Source of the DNA: a bacterium
GTDB taxonomy: Bacteria; SZUA-79; Acidulodesulfobacterales; Acidulodesulfobacteraceae
Reading direction: 5' to 3'
NCBI GenBank assembly: GCA_021784835.1
Contig: JAJYHI010000132.1
Span: forward strand, 1 to 64,000
Length of the DNA: 64,000 nt
The notes under the pieces are model-generated. The model made no database searches. It was not told the origin of the DNA and saw only the letters and a list, made by a program, of their open reading frames with translations. Each line of letters begins with the position of its first letter. The first letter of the stretch is position 1. A program made the translations under genes and the position numbers. Of the stretch, positions 44,592 through 52,468 are shown one piece after another.

Positions 44592-45515
44592 TTAGAATCC
44601 TTTTTCCTGAATTAATTTAAGGGCGCCCGACAGCATATCGCCGAATTCGGCTTCTTTTTTTGAAAATCCGAATGCCAGCGCCATTAACTGGGTTAAATAT
44701 ACTATTGGAAGTTCTGAATCTTTCCCGTATTTTTCGGCTATTTTAGGCTGGTTTACGTCTAAGGCGCCTGCGCATTTAGGACAGATGAGCGCAATAACGT
44801 CCGCTCCCGCTTTTTTTGCTTTAGAAATGGTTTGCGAGCATAGGGCGAAAGACGTTTCTTCGTCCTGTACCAAATTTCTGCCGCCGCAGCATTGAACCTC
44901 GTTGCCGTAAAAAACTGTTTCCGCTCCTATCGCCTCCAAAAAATCATGCATAAACTTCGGCCTTTCGGAATTGTCCATTTTTGGATTTTTATCCGTAAGC
45001 GTATACATCGAAGGTCTCGAATATAAACAGCCGTAATAAGGGGCAACTTTTAGGCCTCTTAAGGGCTTAACCGTATTTTTTTTTACTTCTTCGACCCCCT
45101 TTTCGTTATAAAGGAATTCCAATATATGCCTTGCTTCGCCGTCAGGCGTAAATTCGTCTTCAAATTCCCCCGCCTCTTTAAATATAGAGTTAACGCTTTC
45201 AAGCTCTTTTTGATTTTCCCTGACTTTAGAAATAGACCTTCTGAACTCGTGATAACATACCGAACATGCCATAACTAAATCTTTAGAGCCTAATTTATTT
45301 TTTGCGAGCATCATATTCCTAAGCGGCAAATACATTGAAACTGCTCCTTTGGATTTCATTTCGCCAATTCCGCAGCAATTATAATCCGGTATCTCGACAA
45401 GTTCGATGCCCAATTTTTCTGAAACTAATTTAGAGCTGTTATTATACGCCCTGTCTATCGTTAATAAAGCGCACCCGGGATAATACGCCGCCTGATTTTC
45501 TTTTAACGAATCCAT
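44592..45515 (-). CDS. hdrB2: sHdrB2, heterodisulfide-reductase-like subunit B
   Basis: 307 residues with two complete CCG domains: C15..C47C48..C84xxC87 and C163..C209C210..C245xxC248. These should hold two noncubane [4Fe-4S] clusters, the site of disulfide/sulfane chemistry in HdrB. As last gene of C1-B1-A-H-C2-B2, it is the B2 subunit of the sulfur-oxidising complex. Ribosome-binding site GGAGGG. A 164-nt spacer with no gene separates it from C2. Confidence 0.88.
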   Translation of the reverse strand: MDSLKENQAAYYPGCALLTIDRAYNNSSKLVSEKLGIELVEIPDYNCCGIGEMKSKGAVSMYLPLRNMMLAKNKLGSKDLVMACSVCYHEFRRSISKVRENQKELESVNSIFKEAGEFEDEFTPDGEARHILEFLYNEKGVEEVKKNTVKPLRGLKVAPYYGCLYSRPSMYTLTDKNPKMDNSERPKFMHDFLEAIGAETVFYGNEVQCCGGRNLVQDEETSFALCSQTISKAKKAGADVIALICPKCAGALDVNQPKIAEKYGKDSELPIVYLTQLMALAFGFSKKEAEFGDMLSGALKLIQEKGF

Positions 45516-45679
45516 CTGTCCCTCCGCCTTTTAATTTTTAAAAGGTATATTAAAGATATTCGATTGTTCCATCGCCAATAATTTAATTTATTATCAACGA
45601 TAATATTTATTTATTAAAATATTTTAGGCTTACGCAAAGAACAGCGAGATAAATAAATCTGACGCCTTTTATTTTTTTA

Positions 45680-46438
45680 TTAATTTTTTTCTAAAGTATC
45701 AATATTATTTAAATAATTTTCTATAGCTTCTTTAGATTTTTCCCAATTATGGGGTTTGCCGAGCCTTAAAACCGAAAAAGCCCTCCCGTCCTTAGCCATT
45801 TTAAAAATGGCGTCCCTTTCTATCTTGCCGAGAAGTTCTTTCGTTCTTCCGGTTTTTTGCATAGCCGAAGTATGAAGTTTTGCCAAATCTAATCTGCCGT
45901 GTCCTAAAATCATATCGTCGTAAATTTTTTTAACGTCTTCGTCGATTTTTAATTTGCTTTCGACTTCTTCCGGAAAATATTTTTTTATTACAAGCGCCAG
46001 GGCTTCCATCATTTCGGCGGGATTTACCTGTTTAGGACATCTCTGCGAACATTTATAACATCCTACGCACCGCCATGCGACATCGGTATATTTTTTTAAT
46101 TCTTTAAGATTGCCGAGCTGCATCATATAAATGAATGCCCTCGGATTAAACCTTCTGTGTAAAGGAGTAACTGTACAGCTTGCCGTGCACATTCCGCACT
46201 GCCAGCATCTGTTTATCCTCGAACCGACTACGGTATCTTTAATCTCGTTAAAAAAACTTCTGTCGAATTCGGAATCGACCCTCGAAAGAATAAACGTATT
46301 CCATCTGCCCGAAACATCTACGCCGTCTATTACTAAATTTTTTTCTTCCTTAACGCTGTCGCCTTCTATCAGATGCCTTGCTATAATGTGCTCGCCTTTT
46401 TCGGCAACAGGCCTGTTTTCATGTTTTTCTAACGCCAT
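45680..46438 (-). CDS. hdrC2: sHdrC2, heterodisulfide-reductase-like subunit C
   Basis: 252-residue ferredoxin-type protein with two [4Fe-4S] motifs: C78xxC81xxC84xxxC88 and C124xxC127xxC130xxxC134. The N-terminal about 70 residues (VSGRWNTFILSRVDSEFDRSFF) are typical of the sHdr C2 type. It should carry electrons between sHdrB2 and sHdrA. It is 30 nt downstream of the hypothetical subunit. Confidence 0.88.
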   Translation of the reverse strand: MALEKHENRPVAEKGEHIIARHLIEGDSVKEEKNLVIDGVDVSGRWNTFILSRVDSEFDRSFFNEIKDTVVGSRINRCWQCGMCTASCTVTPLHRRFNPRAFIYMMQLGNLKELKKYTDVAWRCVGCYKCSQRCPKQVNPAEMMEALALVIKKYFPEEVESKLKIDEDVKKIYDDMILGHGRLDLAKLHTSAMQKTGRTKELLGKIERDAIFKMAKDGRAFSVLRLGKPHNWEKSKEAIENYLNNIDTLEKN

Positions 46439-46468
46439 AAAATACCCCCAGATTCTTATTCTTAATAA

Positions 46469-47236
46469 TTACACGGGTTCCGTAACTGCCGGAGATTCTA
46501 ATTTGTCTATCCCCAGCAGTTTTTTCATCAAAGTAAATCCTTCGGGAACGCCTATAGATAAAGATTTGGACTCTGCGTAAACCATTTTATAAACATAATC
46601 GGAATACATATAGCTTAGCAGAATATCCGCGCCGTAAGGCGGTTTGATTTCAAGCCCGTTTTTATCGGATAATTCATATAAATAATCTATTTCGTCTTTC
46701 ATCTCTTTTATGCTAAAAGGCATGATATAAGGTTTTCCGTCCCACGTTCTTTTTAAAAAATCTGCCATATACGGCAGGCATCCCGTTCCGTTATCCTGCC
46801 TGTAAACCCAAGACGCCCATAAAACATTCTTTTCCGGCTCAAAAAAATGCATAACCTCTAAGGCTATATCTCTTTTGACCAAAATATTTTCATAAGTAAA
46901 CGATTTTAAAAACCTCCCCAGCCTAATTTCCGCAGAATTTTTAGAATCGCTTAAATACTTAAAACTGCTGTATAAGCTCTCAAATTTTACGTCTTCTAAT
47001 ATATTTTTTTTATGACGGCGTATAGAAAAAATTAAGGATAAAATTTTATCGAAATCATCGGGTTCGGCTTTTCCGTTTCTGACGTTTAATAAAAAACCTG
47101 AGATAATTTCTGTTTTTAAACTTAAAAGATTATTAAATAATCCTATTTTTGGAGCCGGCAAATTACCGGCGACTATTTCAAAAAATTTTTCCTCGTATCG
47201 TTTGTCTATTTTATTGTTTTTTAAAATATAGGGCAT
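46469..47236 (-). CDS. Conserved hypothetical protein of the sHdr cluster
   Basis: 255 residues, no cysteine-cluster or known catalytic motif; mainly helical (EKFFEIVAGNLPAPKIGLFNN, LPYMADFLKRTWDGKPYIM). It sits between sHdrA and sHdrC2, exactly where sHdr clusters of sulfur oxidisers carry a conserved hypothetical gene. The function is unknown; a structural or assembly role is possible. The start has no clear ribosome-binding site, only AT-rich sequence, so translation may be weak or coupled. Confidence 0.75.
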   Translation of the reverse strand: MPYILKNNKIDKRYEEKFFEIVAGNLPAPKIGLFNNLLSLKTEIISGFLLNVRNGKAEPDDFDKILSLIFSIRRHKKNILEDVKFESLYSSFKYLSDSKNSAEIRLGRFLKSFTYENILVKRDIALEVMHFFEPEKNVLWASWVYRQDNGTGCLPYMADFLKRTWDGKPYIMPFSIKEMKDEIDYLYELSDKNGLEIKPPYGADILLSYMYSDYVYKMVYAESKSLSIGVPEGFTLMKKLLGIDKLESPAVTEPV

Positions 47237-47271
47237 TAAATAAATAAAATTAATAAAAGTAAAAATACATA

Positions 47272-48315
47272 TTAACGGTTTTTAACGGCATATATATAAG
47301 CATTCATAGCGGCCGCGCCGGCTTCTACGATAGAATCGGAAATAGCTTTGGGACCGGTGCATGCTCCAGCCAGAAATACGCCGTCTTTATTCGATTTAAA
47401 AGGCGAGAGGGTAATATTTTGCGGCTTTAAAAACCCGTGCTCGTCAAGCTCTATTCCAATTTTTTTAGCCATTTCCGGAGACTGCGCTCCTCCTTCCATG
47501 CCGGATGCCAGAACGACCATATCGAAAGGAATCTCGAACGGGCCTCTTAAAAGCGTATCCTCTCCCTTGCATACGACTGTATTGCCGGGCCCCGAAGTAA
47601 TTTCGGCAATCCTTCCTTTGACTATCTGGACGTCGTACTCTTCCATAGCTTGCCAGTACAAATCTTCAAAAAAACCGTAAGTCCTTATATCCATATAAAA
47701 TATATATACCTCGCAATCGGGAAAATGCTCCCTTAACTCGATAGCCTGTTTGACGGATACCGTACAGCACACCCTTGAACAGTATTGATTGCCTATATGC
47801 CTGTCTCTTGAGCCGACGCATAATATAAAAGCGACATTTCTGGGAGGAAGCCCGTTGGAAGGCCTGACAAAATTATTCTCGCCCATCATTCTTTCTAGGT
47901 CTTTAATATCTATGACATCGTCAAAAAGTTGATATGAATACTTAGCGTCTCTTGCGGGGTCGAAGTGCTCGAACCCGGTAGCCACTACGACGGAATCAAA
48001 AGTTTTCGTTTCGCTTCCGGCGACAGATTTTATCGCCGCGTCGAATTTTTTTCCGTTTTCTTTAAAATCCGATATCTCCGAAGAATAATAAACTTTTATA
48101 TTGGCGTTAGATTCCGCCTTTCTGATAAGCTCGCCAATAACGTCGTCCGCGGGTTGCATATCTGGAAATAAAAATTTATATTTAAATTTTTTCGGATTGC
48201 CTCCCAAATAAGATTCTCTTTCCACCAAGCTGACGTTTACGCCTAGTTCGGCTAATAATGTCGCGGAATGCAGACCCGCCGGTCCGCCGCCTATTATTAA
48301 AATATTTTCGGCCAT
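47272..48315 (-). CDS. hdrA: sHdrA, flavoprotein subunit
   Basis: 347 residues, the short sHdrA form. FAD-binding GGGPAGL (9-15) and VERESYLGGN; a second nucleotide loop VVVATGFEHFDP near 108-120. The iron-sulfur ligands C166, C179, C183 and C184 (CVGSRDR..CSRVCC) are the sHdrA pattern. The late part reads GVFLAGACTGPKAISDSIVEAGAAA. It is the electron-branching or central flavin subunit in Hdr. Ribosome-binding site GGAGGG. An inverted repeat lies between it and sHdrB1. Confidence 0.92.
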   Translation of the reverse strand: MAENILIIGGGPAGLHSATLLAELGVNVSLVERESYLGGNPKKFKYKFLFPDMQPADDVIGELIRKAESNANIKVYYSSEISDFKENGKKFDAAIKSVAGSETKTFDSVVVATGFEHFDPARDAKYSYQLFDDVIDIKDLERMMGENNFVRPSNGLPPRNVAFILCVGSRDRHIGNQYCSRVCCTVSVKQAIELREHFPDCEVYIFYMDIRTYGFFEDLYWQAMEEYDVQIVKGRIAEITSGPGNTVVCKGEDTLLRGPFEIPFDMVVLASGMEGGAQSPEMAKKIGIELDEHGFLKPQNITLSPFKSNKDGVFLAGACTGPKAISDSIVEAGAAAMNAYIYAVKNR

Positions 48316-48440
48316 ATAAAACCCTCCAAGGCTATTTTATTAGGTTATTTTATTTCTAATCCAGTTTATTCTGCCGTTTCTAATATTTTTATGCGTTTAT
48401 CAATGCGCGACATAACGCCGATGCCGCAAAAATATGATGA

Positions 48441-48473
48441 ATTCCGTTTTTTGCTTTTTTGCAAAAAAGGAAT
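48441..48473 (-). other. Hairpin between sHdrB1 and sHdrA
   Basis: ATTCC-G-TTTTTTGC / loop TTTTTT / GCAAAAAA-GGAAT on the plus strand: a 13-bp stem with one bulge, 7 nt beyond the sHdrB1 stop. No following U tract, so it is not an obvious terminator; it may be an mRNA processing or stability element inside the cluster. Confidence 0.5.
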
Positions 48474-48479
48474 AGATAA

Positions 48480-49682
48480 TTAACTTTTGGGGTATTCGTA
48501 TAAATTAACCGTTTTTCCACCCGCCTTAAGTTCTTCTAAATATACGTTGTACTCTTCTTCCGATTTTTTCCAGTTAATGCCTATTTTTTCGCATAACGGC
48601 CTCCAATCGGTAGTATGCCACTGAAGCTGAACGATTTTATAAACGTCCGCACCGCAGGCTAATGCCGCAAACATAACGTCGGCCATAACCGGAACCTGTT
48701 CGGTATAACCCATGGCTTTCCCTATCCATTGGTTTTTATCCAACGTCGTAGTGCATCCGGTATCCTGAGTAATGCAGACGTCGGAATTGGCCTCTCTCAC
48801 CATAGGCCTTATTTTTCTGTCCATTACGAACGACCTTGACGTCTCTCTTTCCGTAAGTATGTGCCTGAAACCAAATCCGCAGCAGTCGTACCATGTGGAA
48901 TAATCCGCGACCTGCACGCCGAGAGCAAGCATTACGCCAGTAGAAACAGCGGTTCTCTTTCCCGCATAAATCTCTTTGTCGTAAATGCAGTCTTCGGGAA
49001 TCATTTTATAGGTATGGCAGGCGGGATGAATCGTTGCTATAATATTGCTTAAATCATATTTTTTTAACTTTGCTATTTCGAAACGCATGACGTGCACCCA
49101 TTCGCTGTAGTGCACTACATATTCGGGAATAACTAACTCTCTGCCTATTTTATGCATTATTCTTCGGACCTCGTCTCTCAACTCCTTATTTTCTACCAGC
49201 AGATTCCGCATTTCTTTATAATCCCCGAACGTCGTGGCGCAGTGAAACAGCGGAAATAACCCCAGTTCGTAAGCCCTGTGCCAGTTTCTCACCGCAACGG
49301 CGGCAAGCCCTACCGGATTGGACGTGGCGGAACCGTGATAATTCCATGCGGTGCAGGATGTCTGGTTTCTTTCGTCCACATATTCCAGTCCAAGCTTATT
49401 CATAAGCCATAAAAGCGATACAGGATATCCCGGAATATTGCCGCATTGCCCGCATGACTTGTGATGCCATATTTTATTTGTGGGAACCATCTTCTTCCAG
49501 CCGAAAAGAGTTTGCGCTTCGACAGCTTTATTTTCTTCTTTTACGTGAATAACCTTAACCTCTCCCTTTGCTTCGAGCTCCAAAAGCCGTTCGTGAATAT
49601 CCTCGAGTTTTCTACCGGCTGCATGAATATAATCGGATTTTATGTTTGCAAGACCCAGTCTGTTGCTAATTTCAATGGTCAT
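48480..49682 (-). CDS. hdrB1: sHdrB1, heterodisulfide-reductase-like subunit B
   Basis: 400 residues, longer than B2. Cys residues C77, C80, C110, C148 and C222, C232, C267C268, C303, C310: only one CC pair is present, so the first CCG-like half is non-canonical. Segments SCGQCGNIPGYP, IHPACHTYKM and YSTWYDCCGFGFRH are typical of sHdrB1 sequences. In the pathway it likely handles the sulfur substrate delivered by a lipoate-binding protein, though no lbpA gene is in this window. Ribosome-binding site GCGGAG. Confidence 0.88.
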   Translation of the reverse strand: MTIEISNRLGLANIKSDYIHAAGRKLEDIHERLLELEAKGEVKVIHVKEENKAVEAQTLFGWKKMVPTNKIWHHKSCGQCGNIPGYPVSLLWLMNKLGLEYVDERNQTSCTAWNYHGSATSNPVGLAAVAVRNWHRAYELGLFPLFHCATTFGDYKEMRNLLVENKELRDEVRRIMHKIGRELVIPEYVVHYSEWVHVMRFEIAKLKKYDLSNIIATIHPACHTYKMIPEDCIYDKEIYAGKRTAVSTGVMLALGVQVADYSTWYDCCGFGFRHILTERETSRSFVMDRKIRPMVREANSDVCITQDTGCTTTLDKNQWIGKAMGYTEQVPVMADVMFAALACGADVYKIVQLQWHTTDWRPLCEKIGINWKKSEEEYNVYLEELKAGGKTVNLYEYPKS

Positions 49683-49729
49683 ATATAACTCCGCTTTAAT
49701 TTATAAGTTTTTTTAAAATTTATTATCCG

Positions 49730-50407
49730 TTAAGAGCTTCTCACGTCATCCACTATGTCCTGTATTATTTCATACAGCGAAGGGTCAACCGCTTCTATTA
49801 TCTTAAAAACGCCAGCTTCGTCAAAAATGTCGTATAATTCTTTCATTGCTTCGGGAGCTACGTCCCACGATAAATTTGTAACCTGCAACGTAGGCATGGG
49901 AATCGCTTTTCTTTTTACGGCAAGGTCCGTTGAAGCGTATCCTATGGTGGGTCCCCAGTCGGGAAAGAAATCCGGCTGAATCATATCCGGAGACAATTGA
50001 TTTCCGTAAGCGGTAAGTTTTAAAAGAACTCTGGAATAAGGCTTTAAAACTTTCCTCGCCGATTCAAAACCCCTCCTTACGGCGATTTCCCTCAATATTG
50101 CTATCGCTCCGCCGGGACTGTTCAGAAACGGGCAAATCATCGCACAGGTAAAACATTGAAAGCATGCCCAGATGTACTCGTCCATCATTGTCCATATAAG
50201 TTCCGGGTCCTTCGATTTTAATCTTTGAAGCACTATACGCGGAGAAAAATCGAAAAATCTGTGAGGCGGACATCCGCCGGTGCATACGCCGCAGTTTAAA
50301 CAGCCCCTGACATATTCTTCGTATCTGAAATCCCTTCTTGCTTCTTCGAAAATTTCTTTTTTAAACTCGGAAGGCACTATACTTACGCCATTTTCGTCAT
50401 ATTCCAT
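49730..50407 (-). CDS. hdrC1: sHdrC1, heterodisulfide-reductase-like subunit C
   Basis: 225 residues from the preferred start, with two [4Fe-4S] motifs (CLNCGVCTGGCPP at C36/C39/C42/C46 and CFQCFTCAMICP at C82/C85/C88/C92). The C-terminus has IQPDFFPDWGPTIGY. An in-frame ATG at 50437 would add ten residues, but GGGGAG sits 7 nt before the ATG at 50407, which also fits family length. First gene of the sHdr cluster. Confidence 0.85.
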   Translation of the reverse strand: MEYDENGVSIVPSEFKKEIFEEARRDFRYEEYVRGCLNCGVCTGGCPPHRFFDFSPRIVLQRLKSKDPELIWTMMDEYIWACFQCFTCAMICPFLNSPGGAIAILREIAVRRGFESARKVLKPYSRVLLKLTAYGNQLSPDMIQPDFFPDWGPTIGYASTDLAVKRKAIPMPTLQVTNLSWDVAPEAMKELYDIFDEAGVFKIIEAVDPSLYEIIQDIVDDVRSS

Positions 50408-50437
50408 AAAACGCTCCCCGTTTGCTATCGTTTGCAT

Positions 50438-50804
50438 GCGCGCCGGTTAAATATTCGCGCGCGGTTATTAACGTTGTCCGTAATATTTCTTTTTCGGTAT
50501 TTATATAAACGTTTAAGATAATAGATAATAAAAGATTATCATAATAAATTCGAAAGTCAACCGTGTCCGCGTACCTTGAGCACGCGCAAGAAATTTTATT
50601 TCCGCTCTACGCTTAGCTGGAACGACGATGCCGGATTTTAACTTTTAGTTTAAACGGCGCCATTCACGGGGAACACGGAAATCCGGTATTTTCATATAAT
50701 AGAAAGAGCAAAATATTTTCTAACGCCGGTTCAAGGGCATACCTGTCCGCGTATCCAAAATTGCCGATGTAAACATTGGAAGCAACTTCATAAAACAAGG
50801 CTTT
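50438..50804. repeat. 367-nt spacer with degenerate GC-rich palindromic repeats
   Basis: More GC-rich than neighbouring spacers. CCGGATTT (50631-50638) and AAATCCGG (50679-50686) form an inverted pair, and TGTCCGCGTA occurs twice (50564-50573, 50744-50753). Two stretches, about 50600-50638 (plus) and 50655-50686 (minus), resemble worn copies of the small CCGGATTCCCGC..GCGGGAATGACG type dispersed repeats. No ORF or RNA gene was recognised. It separates the sHdr cluster from the FNT gene. Confidence 0.4.
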
Positions 50805-52214
50805 TTACAGTGCGTCTTCTATATTTTCGACGTCCTCCATTTTTTTCGACCCTGCGCCGCTTATCATAGAAAGCTCATGAGAAGACGGCTCATATTCGTC
50901 AGAAACGGAAACCGCATGCAATATCTGTAAATATTGAAGTATAGTAACGAAAAATAAGCCGCCAATCATATTTCCGGCTATAGTGAGCGGAACATAGTAA
51001 TAAAGCCACGACAAATAGGAAATTCCGAAACCGGTGTTTATGGCTATTAAAATTTCTGACGACGCCACGACTATATGGCTAAATGAATTTAAATATATAA
51101 GGAAACCTACTGTCCATATAATAAAAATTCTTGCGAGGGTACCGTTGGAAGCAATTAGAAGCCAAGTCATAAGAGTTATAAGCCACCCCGCGAATATTGC
51201 GCTTAAAATCATTACGAAAGGGTTTTTATTCATGTAATTATCGGCGATGCCGTGTATATGCTGGACGACGAAAGACGGAACAATCTGGTTTAGGGAACCG
51301 GCTATTACGAGAGCAAAAATAAAAATCCCCGCCATATTTCCCATCAAAGTTAATGACCATAATTTTAAAAGATTTATAATTTTTCCCTTTTTAGCAATTA
51401 CCGCGGTTACCGGCACTAAAAAATTTTCGGTAAAAAGTTCGCTTTTGCCTATCATTAAAAACATAAAACCTATGGGGAAAAATAACGCTCCGAATATTTT
51501 GGCAATATTCTGACCGACGAAAGGGGCGGCGGAACCCGCGACGTAAGAAGAAGCGATTATGCCGAACGTAACGTTCATGCCTGCAATGAGTCCGGACATG
51601 GACATTTCGAGCCAGCTCCTGTTAAGGCGCACCTGACCGACCTCTACCGCCGCCCTAAAAATTTCCGACGGTTCTTTGCCTCCGGGTTTTTCCACTCCCT
51701 TAATCGCCCCTATGCGCGCTCTGGTAGATTCTAAAATATCGTTTATTCTTTTCGACAGGTATAACGAGTGATGAATTTCTTCGGCGAGATTGTTTTCTAT
51801 AAGCGCTCTAACCCCGGGGTCTTCTATAAGTTCCAGCCCAGCGGTATAATCGTTTATCGCCTTTTCTTCTATCTTTAAATCTATCCTCAGCATATCTAAC
51901 GGGGCGGAAACCTGATGGGAAGCGTCGCTGACCCCTTTTTGCATTTCTCTTATTTCATGAAGCGGCTTGGATTCACCTCCAAGCTCTGCTATCTTTTCCC
52001 TTATGTTTATAATATGCCCGCTTTCGGTAGAAGCAAAAGATTTCAGGGCCTGCACGAGAATAGGGTCTTTGAGGGTTTTAGCCTGCTCGACATAAAGGTC
52101 CCTGCCGGCAACTTCCGCAACGAGATATTTTTGGAGCAGGCCTATAGTATTTTCTTTATCTTTTGTTCCTTTAACTTTTATATCATGGCCTATATCATGG
52201 TCCTGATTTTTCAT
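50805..52214 (-). CDS. Ferritin-like domain fused to an FNT (formate/nitrite transporter family) channel
   Basis: 469 residues. Residues about 22-160 form a ferritin-like four-helix bundle with a diiron-type set: E34, E64xxH67, E116/E117 and the EEIHH stretch (E145xxH148). From about residue 185 a membrane domain with six helices follows, starting EIFRAAVEVGQVRLNRSWLEMSMSG and including LWSLTLMGNMAG and NSFSHIVVASSEI, where the His is at the position of the central pore His of FNT channels. It looks most like the YfdC branch. The combination suggests metal- or redox-gated anion transport; substrates (formate, nitrite, HS-) are not decided. It is upstream of, and co-oriented with, sHdr. Confidence 0.8.
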   Translation of the reverse strand: MKNQDHDIGHDIKVKGTKDKENTIGLLQKYLVAEVAGRDLYVEQAKTLKDPILVQALKSFASTESGHIINIREKIAELGGESKPLHEIREMQKGVSDASHQVSAPLDMLRIDLKIEEKAINDYTAGLELIEDPGVRALIENNLAEEIHHSLYLSKRINDILESTRARIGAIKGVEKPGGKEPSEIFRAAVEVGQVRLNRSWLEMSMSGLIAGMNVTFGIIASSYVAGSAAPFVGQNIAKIFGALFFPIGFMFLMIGKSELFTENFLVPVTAVIAKKGKIINLLKLWSLTLMGNMAGIFIFALVIAGSLNQIVPSFVVQHIHGIADNYMNKNPFVMILSAIFAGWLITLMTWLLIASNGTLARIFIIWTVGFLIYLNSFSHIVVASSEILIAINTGFGISYLSWLYYYVPLTIAGNMIGGLFFVTILQYLQILHAVSVSDEYEPSSHELSMISGAGSKKMEDVENIEDAL

Positions 52215-52340
52215 GGCATATTTTAAACCTGACCGCCTTATCGTTTATTTAAATTATAAATCATTTACTTTAATTTGGCAATTTTTAATACATTTTTAAA
52301 GACATTTTAATACAATCCATATTCATATCCGTATAATACG

Positions 52341-52390
52341 GATAAAATGTTCAGGATAAAATGTTCAGGATAAAATGTTCAGGATAAAAT
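52341..52390. repeat. Three and a half tandem copies of a 14-bp unit
   Basis: GATAAAATGTTCAG at 52341-52354, 52355-52368 and 52369-52382, then GATAAAAT (52383-52390). The array abuts a TTGACT -35 box, so it may be an operator array for the MFS gene. Confidence 0.85.
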
Positions 52391-52418
52391 TGACTTTAAA
52401 GTCATTATATTATAAAAT
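52390..52418 (+). promoter_or_regulatory. Possible promoter for the MFS gene at 52469
   Basis: TTGACT (52390-52395), 17-nt spacer, TAAAAT (52413-52418); a TATAAA (52411-52416) is an alternative -10. It lies directly after the 14-bp tandem repeats and 50 nt before the start codon. Confidence 0.5.
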
Positions 52419-52468
52419 AAACCCATACTTAATAAATAATAATATACGGAAAGAAACGGCAACGGGGC

